Notes: generated by a model from the letters alone, not told the origin. A stretch of DNA of 64,000 bases from Streptomyces nigrescens (GCA_024349765.1 AP026073.1:4526001-4590000), one strand, 5' to 3'; positions 1-8,371 are shown, numbered from the stretch's first letter. Numbers and translations are program-made.

Positions 1-533
1 ATTACACCAACCCGTACTTCGCCCAGCAGTACCGGGGCTCCTACCACGCGGGGATGATCCACGGCGCCTACCACTTCGCCCTGCCCGATCACTCCAGCGG
101 CGCCACCCAGGCGCGCTACTTCGCCCACCACGGCGGCGACTGGTCCCGGGACGGCAGGACACTGCCCGGCGCGCTCGACATGGAGTACAACCCCTACGGC
201 GCGACCTGCTACGGCAAGAGCGCCAGGGCAATGGTCAGCTGGATCCACGACTTCGCGCGCACCTACCGGGAGGAGACGGGGCGCGACGCGGTCATCTACA
301 CCTCCACGAACTGGTGGAAGCGGTGCACCGGCAATTCAGGGAAGTTCGGCCGGACCAATCCGCTGTGGATCCCGCGCTACGGCTCCTCCGTCGGCGCGCT
401 GCCGGGCGGCTGGCGGTACCACAGCATCTGGCAGCACACCTCCTCCGGACACCCGGTCGGTGACCGCAACCGCTTCAACGGCCCCTTCAGCCGGCTGAAG
501 GTCCTCGCGTACGGCGAGGACGACGACGACTGA
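1..533 (+). CDS. GH25 lysozyme (muramidase), 5' end outside window
   Basis: This is the C-terminal part of a glycoside hydrolase family 25 (Chalaropsis-type) lysozyme, which cuts the beta-1,4 bond between MurNAc and GlcNAc in peptidoglycan. The frame is open from base 3, so the start codon and any signal peptide lie upstream. Family hallmarks seen are GAYHFA, the catalytic DxE in LDMEYN (about bases 175-186), the VIYTST strand followed by a Trp pair, and the late LWIPRYG and IWQHTS blocks. The protein ends in an acidic run of five Asp/Glu-rich residues just before the stop. It is followed by a strong hairpin terminator, so it ends a transcription unit. In Streptomyces such enzymes are usually exported and act in wall turnover or on other bacteria; export here cannot be checked because the N-terminus is missing. 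Confidence 0.9.
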   Translation, partial: YTNPYFAQQYRGSYHAGMIHGAYHFALPDHSSGATQARYFAHHGGDWSRDGRTLPGALDMEYNPYGATCYGKSARAMVSWIHDFARTYREETGRDAVIYTSTNWWKRCTGNSGKFGRTNPLWIPRYGSSVGALPGGWRYHSIWQHTSSGHPVGDRNRFNGPFSRLKVLAYGEDDDD

Positions 534-561
534 CCCTCCCCCACGCACCGCTGAAGCTTCC

Positions 562-604
562 GGCCGGTCCCCGGCGCCCCGTGATCGGGCGCCGGGGACC
601 GGCC
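562..604 (+). terminator. Rho-independent-type hairpin after the lysozyme gene
   Basis: An 18-bp perfect inverted repeat (562-579 with 587-604) encloses a 7-nt loop. It lies 29 bases after the lysozyme stop. There is no clear U-tract, as is usual in Streptomyces. Confidence 0.8.
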
Positions 605-781
605 GCTCGTCGTCCGGCGCCGCACCGGCGCACCGGCTCACCGGAGCCCGCGCAGCACACCGCATCGACAACTCGATTCGAACAACGGGCAATTCCCGCG
701 GCGCTACAACCTTCGTGTGCCGCTCCGGGTCCAACACTGCGAAATGACCACGCGACGCACCCACTCGACGGGGGTAATCCC

Positions 782-1237
782 ATGAAGCGTTCACGTGCCA
801 TCGCAGGATCTGCCGTACTCGCCGTGGCCGGACTCGCCACGATGGCCACGGCGACCACCGCAACCGCCGCACCGACCGCCACCGCCGCGTACAACGGGGC
901 CTGTGGCAGCGGCTACCGTGTGGTGAATTCCGTACCGGTCACCGGAAAGGGGACCGTGTACCTGACGTACAGCGCGAAGACCGGAAAGAACTGTGTCGTG
1001 ACCGTGCGGAACAGCCCCGGAAAGCCGGTGTACGTCTACACGTATCTCACGGCCACCGACGGCAGTTCCGACTGGGTTTACGACAGCGGGCAATACACCA
1101 CCTACGCCGGTCCGGTGTATCTCCCGGCGAAGGGCCGGTGCGTGGACTGGGGCGGCGCGATCGAAACGGTGAGCGTCAGCGTTTCGGGCTCCAACTGCGG
1201 CCGGATGGCGCCCGGCGTGGTCACCCACCGCCGCTGA
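782..1237 (+). CDS. SapA-like secreted spore-associated protein
   Basis: A 151-residue exported protein. The N-terminus has basic residues (MKRSR), then an Ala-rich hydrophobic core and an AxA cleavage region near residue 32. The mature part shows the pattern of the Streptomyces spore-associated protein A family: CGSGY...VVNS near the start, YLTYSAKTGKNCVVTVRN, then YTTYAGPVY and CVDWGG. Cysteines in these blocks probably pair. SapA was found on spores of S. coelicolor; its biochemical role is not established, so the function here is inferred only as a surface or spore-coat component. The start at 782 is preceded by a GGGGG-type ribosome site, and the signal peptide begins exactly there. An upstream in-frame extension to 581 is unlikely because it has no signal-like features. 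A hairpin shared with the converging neighbour follows. Confidence 0.8.
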   Translation: MKRSRAIAGSAVLAVAGLATMATATTATAAPTATAAYNGACGSGYRVVNSVPVTGKGTVYLTYSAKTGKNCVVTVRNSPGKPVYVYTYLTATDGSSDWVYDSGQYTTYAGPVYLPAKGRCVDWGGAIETVSVSVSGSNCGRMAPGVVTHRR

Positions 1238-1250
1238 CCGCGCGGCGGCC

Positions 1251-1288
1251 GACGGCGGTCCCCGGCAGCCCATCCGGGGACCGCCGTC
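1251..1288. terminator. Bidirectional terminator between converging genes
   Basis: A 15-bp perfect stem (1251-1265 with 1274-1288) with an 8-nt loop sits between the SapA-like gene and the converging oxidoreductase. It overlaps the last bases of the latter's stop codon. Confidence 0.75.
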
Positions 1289-2726
1289 AGTGCACGCCCA
1301 GCGCCCGCAGCGCCGAACGCGCCGCGTTGTGGCCGCACATCCCGTGGGCGCCGGCGCCCGGCGGGGTCGACGCCGAGCAGAGGTACACCCCCGGCACCCC
1401 GGTCGCGTACGGGTCGAGGGCGATCCGCGGCCGCATCGTCAGGGTCAGCGGGGTGTTGGCGCCGCCGATGATGTCGCCGCCCACGAAGTTGGCGTTGCCG
1501 CGCTCCAGCTCGGCGGTCGAGGTGGCGGTGAGTCCGACGATCCGCTCGCGGGTGCCGGGGGCGAACCGCTCGAACTGCGCCAGCATCGCGGCGGTGGCGT
1601 CCCCGTTGTAGCCGTGCGGCACATGGGCGTACGCGGAGACCGGGTGGACGTCGCCGGCGGAGCGGCCGGGGTCGGCGAGGTACTGCTGGGAGACCAGGAG
1701 GAACGGGCGCTCGGGCATCCGGCCGCGGTGGATCTGCCGCTCGGCGTCCGCGATCTGCGCGAAGCTGCCGCCGAGGTGGACGGTGCCGGCCCGCCGGCAG
1801 GCGTCGGCGCGCCAGGGCACCCCGCCCTCGACCGCCAGGTCGAGCTTGAAGGCGGCGGGGCCGTGCCGGTAGCGGGTGTAGGCGCGGCGTACCCGGGGCG
1901 GCAGCCGGTCGCCGATCACGGCGGCCGCGGCGGCCGGTGCCAGGTCGAGCAACACCGTTGCGGCGGGCGGCAGTTGACGCAGGGAGCGGATCGTCACGCC
2001 GGTCTCGATCCGGCCGCCGGCGGCGGTGAGGAGTCCGGCCAGCGCGCGGGCGATGGCCGCGGAGCCGCCCTTCGCGACCGGCCAGCCGAACCGGTGGCCG
2101 GCCGCGATGATCATGAGTCCGACGGATGCGGCGGCGGGCCCGTTCAGCGGCCCGAAGAGGTGCGCCGCCACCCCGCCGTAGAGGCCACGGGCCTCCTCCG
2201 TGCGGAAGCGGCCGGCGAGCGCGGTGGCGGGCTGTAGGGCGCGCAGCCCGAAGCGGGCGAGCCGGACCGGATGCCGGGGCACCCGCAGGAGGGGCTTCAT
2301 GACGGCGTCGGTGAGCACCTCGGCGTCGGCGGCCGGCGACCCGAGCCGCCGCCACGCCGGACCGTCGGCGCCGAGCCCGTCCGCCGTCCGTGCCAGGGAC
2401 CGGTACAGCGCCCCCGCGCCACCGGAGTCGACCGGATGGGCGAGGTCGATCTCCGGCCAGCACCACTCCAGCCCGTGTGCCGCGACGTCCAGCGTGCGCA
2501 GATACGGCGAGCCGGCGCCCATCACATGCGTCGAGGAGCAGTGGTCGAACAGCAGGCCGGGGGCGAACAGCTCACCGCTGCGGACGCCGCCGCCGATCTC
2601 GTCCGCCGCCTCGAAGACCGTCACCTTCAGTCCGGCCTGTGCCAGCGTCACCGCCGCGGCCAGCCCGTTCGGTCCGGCGCCCACCACGACCGCCGCGTCT
2701 CGTTCCCGTCCCGCCCGTTTCGTCAT
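1287..2726 (-). CDS. FAD-dependent oxidoreductase, phytoene desaturase/amine oxidase type
   Basis: A 479-residue flavoprotein of the phytoene dehydrogenase (CrtI/NAD(P)-binding Rossmann) superfamily. The N-terminal dinucleotide fold is clear: VVVGAGPNGLAAAVTLAQAG, then an acidic strand end VFEAADEIGGG at residues ~25-42. The C-terminus carries the family motif GVYLCSASTPPGAGAHGMCG, which contributes to FAD binding. The substrate cannot be told; no carotenoid biosynthesis genes are nearby, and many Streptomyces have orphan members annotated only as NAD(P)/FAD-dependent oxidoreductases. I start at the ATG at 2726 because the glycine-rich loop follows within ~13 residues; a longer in-frame form to 2924 is proline/arginine-rich and overlaps the next gene. 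The gene upstream is the SDR/DUF2867 protein on the same strand, 73 bp away, so the two may be co-transcribed. Confidence 0.85.
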   Translation of the reverse strand: MTKRAGRERDAAVVVGAGPNGLAAAVTLAQAGLKVTVFEAADEIGGGVRSGELFAPGLLFDHCSSTHVMGAGSPYLRTLDVAAHGLEWCWPEIDLAHPVDSGGAGALYRSLARTADGLGADGPAWRRLGSPAADAEVLTDAVMKPLLRVPRHPVRLARFGLRALQPATALAGRFRTEEARGLYGGVAAHLFGPLNGPAAASVGLMIIAAGHRFGWPVAKGGSAAIARALAGLLTAAGGRIETGVTIRSLRQLPPAATVLLDLAPAAAAAVIGDRLPPRVRRAYTRYRHGPAAFKLDLAVEGGVPWRADACRRAGTVHLGGSFAQIADAERQIHRGRMPERPFLLVSQQYLADPGRSAGDVHPVSAYAHVPHGYNGDATAAMLAQFERFAPGTRERIVGLTATSTAELERGNANFVGGDIIGGANTPLTLTMRPRIALDPYATGVPGVYLCSASTPPGAGAHGMCGHNAARSALRALGVH

Positions 2727-2799
2727 GCCGCCAGGATGCCAAGCAGGGAGCCGGCGGGGTGCGGGTGGGGTGCGCAACCGACGTGCGGGGGTGCGGAGT

Positions 2800-4335
2800 T
2801 CACGCCGGGCGGGCGGCGGCCGCGGCCTCGGCGGCGGCCGCGGCCTCGGCGGCGGCCGCGATGTTGCGGGCCATGCCGCCGAACACCGCGGCGTGGAAGG
2901 GGGCGACGCACCACCAGTAGGCATGGCCGGTCAGCCCGTGCGGATGGAACAGCGCCCGCTGGGCGTAGCGGGTGCGGCCCTCGGCGTCGCGGGCGACCGT
3001 CATCTCCAGCCAGGCGAGGCCGGGGAGCCGCATCTCGGCGCGCAGTCGCAGCAGCCGCCCGGGCTCGGCCGCCTCGACCCGCCAGAAGTCGAGCGAGTCG
3101 CCGACCCGGAGGCGGCCGGCGTCCCGTCTGCCGCGGCGCAGTCCCACACCGCCGGCGAGCCGGTCCAGCACGCCGCGCACCGCCCAGGCGAGCGGGAAGG
3201 AGTACCAGCCGTTTTCCCCGCCGATGCCCTCCACGACCTGCCAGAGCGTCTCCGGCGGGGCGTTCACGGTGACCTCCCGCCGGTCGGTGTAGAGGCTGCC
3301 GCCGGCCCAGTCGGGGTCGGTGGGCAGCGGGTCGCTGGGCGCGCCCGGTACGGCGGCGCCGGACCAGCGGGTGGTGACCTGGGCGTCCCGCACCCGGCGC
3401 AGCGCCAGGTCCACCGCGTCGTCGAAGGGCAGCGGGTGGCCCGGCGGGTCCGGGTCGGGGATGTAGCGGGCGAGGTCGTGTTCGTGGCAGACGACCTCGT
3501 GGCGCAGCGACTCGGCCAGGGGCCGGGCGATGCCCGGCGGGACGGGGGTGACCAGGCCGATCCAGAGGCTCGACAGGCGGGGGGTGAGGACCGGGACGGG
3601 CAGGATGAGCCGTTCCGGCAGGCCCGCCGCCCGCGCGTAGCGCTGCATCATGTCGCGGTAGGTGAGGATGTCCGGGCCGCCGATGTCGAAGGTCCGGCTG
3701 ACGTCGGCGGGGAGCCGGGCGCAGCCGACGAGGTACCGCAGCACATCGCGGACGGCGATGGGCTGGATGCGGGTGCGTACCCAGCTCGGCGTGATCATGA
3801 CCGGCAGCCGTTCGGTGAGGTAGCGCAGCATCTCGAAGGAGGCGGAACCGGAGCCGATGATGACCGCGGCGCGCAGCACGGCGGTGGGGACACCGGAGGC
3901 CAGCAGGATGTCGGCGACCTCGGACCGGGAGCGCAGGTGGGGTGAGAGGTCCCGTTCGGGGATGCCGCGCGGGGTGAGTCCGCCGAGGTAGACGATGCGG
4001 TGTACACCGGCGGCGCGGGCCTCCTCGGCGAAGATCCGCGCGGCCCGCCGGTCGGTCTCCTCGAACCGCGGGCCGGTGCCGAGGGCGTGCACGAGGTAGT
4101 AGGCGACGTCGACACCGGCCAGCGCGCGGCGCATCGAGCCGGCGTCGGTGACGTCGCCGCGGACGATCTCCGCCTGGCCGGCCCAGGGGTGGTCCCGCAG
4201 CTTCTCGGGGGTCCTGGCCAGCGCCCGGACGGCGTATCCGGCGTCGAGCAGCTCGGGCACCAGGCGGCCGCCGAGGTAGCCGGTGGCGCCGGTGACCAGG
4301 GCGCGCGGTGCTGCGGGGGCGCCGGTGTCGGCCAT
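2800..4335 (-). CDS. SDR-family NAD(P)-binding protein with C-terminal DUF2867 domain
   Basis: A 511-residue protein. The N-terminal ~290 residues form an NAD(P)-binding epimerase-like domain, with TGATGYLGGRLVPELLDAG at residues ~15-33, GDVTD near 61, and the YYLVHALGTG segment. The second half matches DUF2867, including WQVVEGIGGENGWYS and YWWCVAPFHAAVFGGMARN. This two-domain architecture is common in actinobacteria and is annotated as SDR oxidoreductase; its substrate is unknown. The C-terminus ends in a low-complexity tail of Ala-Glu-Ala repeats, encoded by a GGC/GCC-rich tract at about 2810-2865. Its Shine-Dalgarno sequence (AGGAGGT on the minus strand, 4342-4348) lies inside the edge of repeat element A, which fills the whole upstream gap, so any promoter must be in or beyond the element. 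Confidence 0.85.
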   Translation of the reverse strand: MADTGAPAAPRALVTGATGYLGGRLVPELLDAGYAVRALARTPEKLRDHPWAGQAEIVRGDVTDAGSMRRALAGVDVAYYLVHALGTGPRFEETDRRAARIFAEEARAAGVHRIVYLGGLTPRGIPERDLSPHLRSRSEVADILLASGVPTAVLRAAVIIGSGSASFEMLRYLTERLPVMITPSWVRTRIQPIAVRDVLRYLVGCARLPADVSRTFDIGGPDILTYRDMMQRYARAAGLPERLILPVPVLTPRLSSLWIGLVTPVPPGIARPLAESLRHEVVCHEHDLARYIPDPDPPGHPLPFDDAVDLALRRVRDAQVTTRWSGAAVPGAPSDPLPTDPDWAGGSLYTDRREVTVNAPPETLWQVVEGIGGENGWYSFPLAWAVRGVLDRLAGGVGLRRGRRDAGRLRVGDSLDFWRVEAAEPGRLLRLRAEMRLPGLAWLEMTVARDAEGRTRYAQRALFHPHGLTGHAYWWCVAPFHAAVFGGMARNIAAAAEAAAAAEAAAAARPA

Positions 4336-4340
4336 GGATG

Positions 4341-4823
4341 GACCTCCTCACGTACCAGTCTGTCCCGCCGCGGGGCGCTGCGCTTCGCGACGCCTCCCAC
4401 GTACCTGTCCGTCCCGCCTCGGGGCTCGCTCGCCGTTGTGCGCTTTGCGGCGCCCCGCACATACCCGTCTGTGCCGCCGTCGGGCCTGGTCTCCGTGGCG
4501 CCTGCGGCGGGCCGGGTGGTTGTCGGGTGCGGTTCTGGCCCTCCAGACTTCGTCCTCCGGTCCAGCCCCTCCCGTAGGAGGAAAGGGAACGGCCGGTGGG
4601 GGTGCACGGAGTCCTACGCACAGGCAGTGAACGGAACCACGCCCGCAGCCACGAAAACTCCCACCAACGGGAGGGGACAGACCGGAGGACGAAGTCTGCA
4701 GGGCTGTCACCGCACCCGACACACCAACGCCCGCCGCATGGCGGTACCTCCCACGCCCTTCAGGCAGTGGGGGAGCAACGGCGAGCAAGCCCCGCGGCGG
4801 GACGGACAAGTACGTGCGGGGCG
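4341..4823. repeat. Intergenic palindromic repeat element, copy A
   Basis: A ~480-bp non-coding element that fills the gap between the SDR gene and the lacI-type gene. The core is an inverted repeat of 51 bases (4525-4575 with 4667-4717, about 43 of 51 paired) containing the block GGAGGACGAAGTCTG. Outside the core lie tandem units of ~56-60 bp with CACGTACCTGTCCGTCCCGCC-like and GTTGTGCGCTTTGCGGCGCC-like blocks; inverted counterparts appear near 4780-4823. A 91-bp spacer contains CGGTGGGGGTGCACG. Copy B at 20228-20696 has the same order of parts; its right core matches the left core of copy A at 49 of 51 positions. No transposase, start-stop structure or codon bias supports a gene, so predicted reading frames through it are artefacts. 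Confidence 0.85.
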
Positions 4824-4827
4824 ACCC

Positions 4828-5919
4828 TCACTCGCAGGGCCCGGTGCTCTCCCGGGCCTCCAGGTGGGGCAGTTCGCCCTGGACGGTGCGCGGCGGGCCG
4901 CCGTCGAGGACGGTGAGGAGCTCGTGGGCGGCGAGTCGGCCGAAGCCGGGGGTGTCGCGGACCAGCGCGGTCAGGCGGGGGTGGGTGACCCGGCAGAGCG
5001 CGGAGTCGTCCCAGGCCACGATCGACAGCGCGGCGGGGACGGGGATGCCGCGCTCGGCGGCCACCGAGGCGCCGGCCACCGCCATCACGTCGTTGTCGTA
5101 GATGATCGCCGTGGGCGGCCGGGGGTCGTCCAGGATGCGGCGGGTGGCCTCGGCCCCCTCCGCGTCGGAGTAGTCGGTGGTCACCGAGCGGACCTGCCGC
5201 TCGTCGAGGCCGCGGAGCGCCGCCTCGGTGCGCAGCGAGCGGATCCGGCGGGCGGTGTGGGCGAGGCCGGGCAGGCCCGCGACGTGCACGATCCGGCGGT
5301 GGCCGAGGCCGTGGAGGTGGTCCAGGACGCGGGCCATGGCCTTGGCGTCGTCGGCCCAGACGGTGGGGAGCAGCGGTGGCGGCGCGGTGTCCGGCTCCTG
5401 GTCCGACGGTGCGGGGCCGGCCGGGCCGCCGATGGCGACGGCGGGCAGGCCGAGCGCGGCGAGGAGTTCCGGGCGGGGGTCGTCGGTGCGGGGGTCGACG
5501 ACGAGGACGCCGTCCACCCGGCGCTCGGCCCACCAGCGGCGGTAGAGCGCGCACTCGGTGTCGAGGTCCTCGACGACCTGGAAGAGCAGCGCGATCTTCC
5601 GGGCCGCGAGCACTTCCTGTATGCCGGAGACGAGTTGCAGGAAGAAGGATTCGACGCCCAGGGTGCGGGCGGGGCGGGCGAGGACGAGTCCGAGGGCGCC
5701 GGCGCGTTCGCCGGAGAGGGCGCGGGCGGCGGAGTTGGCCTGCCAGCCGAGTTCCTCGGCGACCCGGCGGACCCGGGCGCGGGTGTCGTCGGAGACGCCC
5801 GGCCGGTCGTTGAGCGCGAAGGAGACGGCGCTCTCCGAGACCCCGGCCCGGCGGGCGATGTCCTTGATCGTGGGCCGGCGCGCCGGCCTGTGGCGGGCGG
5901 CCCCACCGGGCGCTGTCAT
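4828..5919 (-). CDS. LacI-family transcriptional regulator of the glycan locus
   Basis: A 363-residue LacI/GalR repressor. The N-terminal helix-turn-helix and hinge read PTIKDIARRAGVSESAVSFA (residues ~16-35), then LNDRPGVSDDTRARV. The rest is the periplasmic-binding-protein-like effector domain, with VDGVLVVDPR, the HRRIVHVAG block and AIIYDNDVMAVAG. The start at 5919 is chosen because the DNA-binding domain follows at the normal distance; upstream codons to 6063 run through the operator region. It is divergent from the binding-protein gene, and two related 16-bp pseudo-palindromes lie in the shared gap. This is the standard layout for a repressor that controls its own gene and a sugar uptake operon and is released by a sugar. 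A mannose-containing glycan fragment is the likely inducer, by inference from the downstream enzymes. Confidence 0.92.
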   Translation of the reverse strand: MTAPGGAARHRPARRPTIKDIARRAGVSESAVSFALNDRPGVSDDTRARVRRVAEELGWQANSAARALSGERAGALGLVLARPARTLGVESFFLQLVSGIQEVLAARKIALLFQVVEDLDTECALYRRWWAERRVDGVLVVDPRTDDPRPELLAALGLPAVAIGGPAGPAPSDQEPDTAPPPLLPTVWADDAKAMARVLDHLHGLGHRRIVHVAGLPGLAHTARRIRSLRTEAALRGLDERQVRSVTTDYSDAEGAEATRRILDDPRPPTAIIYDNDVMAVAGASVAAERGIPVPAALSIVAWDDSALCRVTHPRLTALVRDTPGFGRLAAHELLTVLDGGPPRTVQGELPHLEARESTGPCE

Positions 5920-5946
5920 GGGCGGGCTCTCCTCGCGCTGAACCGC

Positions 5947-5962
5947 ATTAGTGCGCCTCAGT
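5947..5962. promoter_or_regulatory. Probable LacI-type operator, regulator side
   Basis: ATTAGTGCGCCTCAGT; its complement, ACTGAGGCGCACTAAT, agrees with the better operator at 6052-6067 at 12 of 16 positions, including the central GCGC. It lies 28 bp upstream of the regulator's start codon, consistent with autoregulation. Confidence 0.6.
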
Positions 5963-6042
5963 CTGATCAGGGCAGGGCGGTGTGTCAAACGTGTGCCAAT
6001 CCCCTCGCCGCGCCTCGCGAAGTCCCGTCCGCAGCACGGGTA

Positions 6043-6072
6043 TTGACACTCACTAAAGCGCATTAGTAGCGT
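6043..6072 (+). promoter_or_regulatory. Promoter of the glycan transport operon with overlapping LacI-type operator
   Basis: TTGACA (6043-6048) and TAGCGT (6067-6072) are 18 bp apart, matching a principal-sigma promoter. Between them lies ACTAAAGCGCATTAGT (6052-6067), palindromic at 14 of 16 positions with central GCGC, as expected for a LacI-family site. A repressor bound here would block RNA polymerase directly. The leader to the binding-protein start would be about 115 nt. Confidence 0.75.
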
Positions 6073-6192
6073 CTGCCGCGTCGTCGCCCGAGGTCCTGCG
6101 GAATACCCGCCGAAACGGCCTGGAACTCTCTCTCCCGGGGCCGGTGCGCGGCATTTTCCTGCGGTCTGGTCCGAGCAGAGGAGCCGCCAGCC

Positions 6193-7488
6193 ATGCGCAG
6201 AGTTACCGTTCCCCGCCGAGCCGGTGCCGCGGCCGTCGTCCTGGCCCTCTCGGCGCTCACCCTGACCGCGTGCGGATCCGGCGGCGGAGCCGGGGGCAGC
6301 GCCTCGGGGAAGGTCGAGGGCCAGGTCACCTTCCAGACCTGGAACCTCAAGGCGAATTTCAAGGATTACTTCGAGGGGCTCATCAAGGACTTCGAGCGGA
6401 AGTACCCGGACGCCCGGGTGAAGTGGATCGACCAGCCGGCCGAGGGATATCCGGAGAAACTCAGCGCGGACGCGGCCGGCGGCACCCTGCCGGACGTGGT
6501 GAACGTATCACCGGATCTCGCCTATCCGCTGGCGAAGGCCGGGCTCGCGCTCGACCTGGAAAAGGCAGCCGGGAAATACCGCGGAGAATATCTCGACGGG
6601 GCCTGGAAGAGCCATGAGATGCCGGGCCTGCCGGGTGTCTACGCCTTCCCCTGGTATCTGAACACCGGCCCGATGTTCTACAACAAGGAGCTCTTCAGGA
6701 AGGCCGGACTGGATCCGGACGCACCGCCGACCACCTATGACCAGCTCTTCACGGACGCGGTGGCGATGGCGAGGAAGAGCGGCCGGAGGATAGCGATGCT
6801 CGCCAGTACGCCGTCGATCGAGGACTTCGGCCGGTACGGCGTACGGCTGATGAACACCCGCGGCACCGAGTTCACCTTCAACGAGCCCAAGGGCGTCGAA
6901 CTGCTCGGCCACTACCGGGAGTTGTACGCGGCCGGGGCGCTGGACTCCCAGGCGCTGACCGCACAGGCCGAATCGGCGGGGCGGAAGTTCGAGCAGCAGT
7001 CCGTCGCCATGAACCCGGGCAGCGCGCTCGATCTGCAGAACTTCAAGAAGGACGCGCCGAGTCTCTACCGGCACATCGGTATCACCGACGCGGCCAACAA
7101 CACCGGTAAGGCCAATATGTACGTGCAGGGCCTGATGGTGAACGCGCAGAGCAAGGTGAAGCCGGCGGCGGTGGCCTTCGCGCACTTCGTCACCGACAAG
7201 AAGAACCAGATGGCGTTCGCCAAGGAGGTCACGATCTTCCCGAGCACCAAGGGCTCGCTGGACGATCCGTACTTCACCAAGGAGGACGGCACCGATGCGA
7301 CGCGGGTGCGGGTGGCCTCGGCCAAGTCGCTCACGACCGCGGTGAATTACACCCCGGTGCTGCTGAGTGACCAGATGAAGACCGTGCTGCGCAATGCGGT
7401 CGCCCGGGCCGTGCAGGGAAAGCAGTCGCCCAAGGCGGCGCTGGACGGTGCGGCCGCGGAGTGCAATCGCCTGCTGAAGACCGGCTGA
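6193..7488 (+). CDS. ABC transporter sugar-binding lipoprotein
   Basis: A 431-residue extracellular solute-binding protein (SBP family 1, MalE/UgpB type). The signal peptide is basic then hydrophobic and ends in the lipobox LTAC, with lipidated Cys27, followed by a Gly/Ser linker. The mature start VTFQTWNL and later segments PGVYAFPWYLNTGPMFYNK and FRKAGLDPDAPPTTYDQL are typical. It should capture an oligosaccharide and hand it to the two permeases downstream. The gene starts after GAGGAG 10 bp upstream. It is the first gene of a six-gene run that includes three glycosidases for N-glycans, so the ligand is most likely the high-mannose glycan released by the GH85 enzyme; this is inference from context. 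No ATPase gene lies in the operon, which fits the shared MsiK ATPase of Streptomyces. Confidence 0.9.
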   Translation: MRRVTVPRRAGAAAVVLALSALTLTACGSGGGAGGSASGKVEGQVTFQTWNLKANFKDYFEGLIKDFERKYPDARVKWIDQPAEGYPEKLSADAAGGTLPDVVNVSPDLAYPLAKAGLALDLEKAAGKYRGEYLDGAWKSHEMPGLPGVYAFPWYLNTGPMFYNKELFRKAGLDPDAPPTTYDQLFTDAVAMARKSGRRIAMLASTPSIEDFGRYGVRLMNTRGTEFTFNEPKGVELLGHYRELYAAGALDSQALTAQAESAGRKFEQQSVAMNPGSALDLQNFKKDAPSLYRHIGITDAANNTGKANMYVQGLMVNAQSKVKPAAVAFAHFVTDKKNQMAFAKEVTIFPSTKGSLDDPYFTKEDGTDATRVRVASAKSLTTAVNYTPVLLSDQMKTVLRNAVARAVQGKQSPKAALDGAAAECNRLLKTG

Positions 7489-7501
7489 GCCCGAGGCCGC
7501 C

Positions 7502-8371
7502 GTGACAAGGCATCATCCCGCGAGTCCCTGGCTGTTCCTCGCCCCCGGACTGCTGATCGTCCTCGCCTTCGGCCTGTATCCGTTCCTCAGCACGGTGACG
7601 CATTCCTTCACCGACGCCCGCACGCTCACCGAGGGGCAGTTCGTCGGGGCCGCGAATTACCGCGAGCTGATCCACGACGCGATGTTCTGGACCGGGCTGC
7701 GCAACAGCGTGCTCTACGTCCTCGGGGTCGTCCCGCTGCTGGTGGTCCTGCCGCTGCTGCTGGCGCTGCTGGTGCAGCGGCAGATTCCCGGGATCGCCTT
7801 CTTCCGGGCGGCGTTCTACACCCCGGTGGTCGCCTCCGTCGTGGTGGTCTCGCTGATCTGGGTGTGGCTGCTGGACGACCGAGGGCTGATCAACGCGCTG
7901 CTGGAGGGGCTGGGCTTCGGGACGGCCGGCTTCCTCAGCGACCCTTGGCTGCTGCTGCTCAGCGCCATGGCGGTCACCGTCTGGAAGGGCCTCGGCTACT
8001 ACATGATCATTTATCTGGCGGCGCTGGCCAACGTCCCCGGGGAACTGCACGAGGCCTGCGCGGTCGACGGGGCCGGCGCGGTGCGCCGCTTCCTGACCGT
8101 GACGGTGCCCGCGCTGCGGTCCACGATGGTGCTGGTGGCCGCGCTCTCGTCGGTCAGCGCGTTCAAGGTGTTCTCCGAGGTCTATCTGATGGCCGGCCCG
8201 ACCGGCGGGCCCGGCGGCGAGGACACCACGCTGGTGATGCTCGTGCAGCAGGCCGGCACCGGCCTGTCCGGCCGGGTCGGCTATGCCTCGGCACTGTCCG
8301 TGGTGGTCTTCGTGATCACCCTGGGGCTGATGCTGCTGGTGCTGCGCGCGAACCGCAGGGAGGAGGCATGA
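7502..8371 (+). CDS. ABC sugar transporter permease (MalF/UgpA type)
   Basis: A 289-residue integral membrane protein with six predicted helices, beginning with SPWLFLAPGLLIVLAFGLYP and ending in a hydrophobic helix before a short basic tail. The conserved cytoplasmic loop that docks with the ATPase is seen as ELHEACAVDGAGAVRRFLTV, an EAA-type motif. It starts with GTG at 7502, 13 bp after the binding-protein stop, and its stop overlaps the next permease start (ATGA), so translation is coupled. It forms half of the membrane channel with the next gene product. Confidence 0.92.
   Translation: MTRHHPASPWLFLAPGLLIVLAFGLYPFLSTVTHSFTDARTLTEGQFVGAANYRELIHDAMFWTGLRNSVLYVLGVVPLLVVLPLLLALLVQRQIPGIAFFRAAFYTPVVASVVVVSLIWVWLLDDRGLINALLEGLGFGTAGFLSDPWLLLLSAMAVTVWKGLGYYMIIYLAALANVPGELHEACAVDGAGAVRRFLTVTVPALRSTMVLVAALSSVSAFKVFSEVYLMAGPTGGPGGEDTTLVMLVQQAGTGLSGRVGYASALSVVVFVITLGLMLLVLRANRREEA

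Noticed and set aside
4348-4809. Several open reading frames through repeat element A
   Set aside because: They arise from the inverted and tandem repeats, lack ribosome sites, and similar peptides appear in copy B in both directions.
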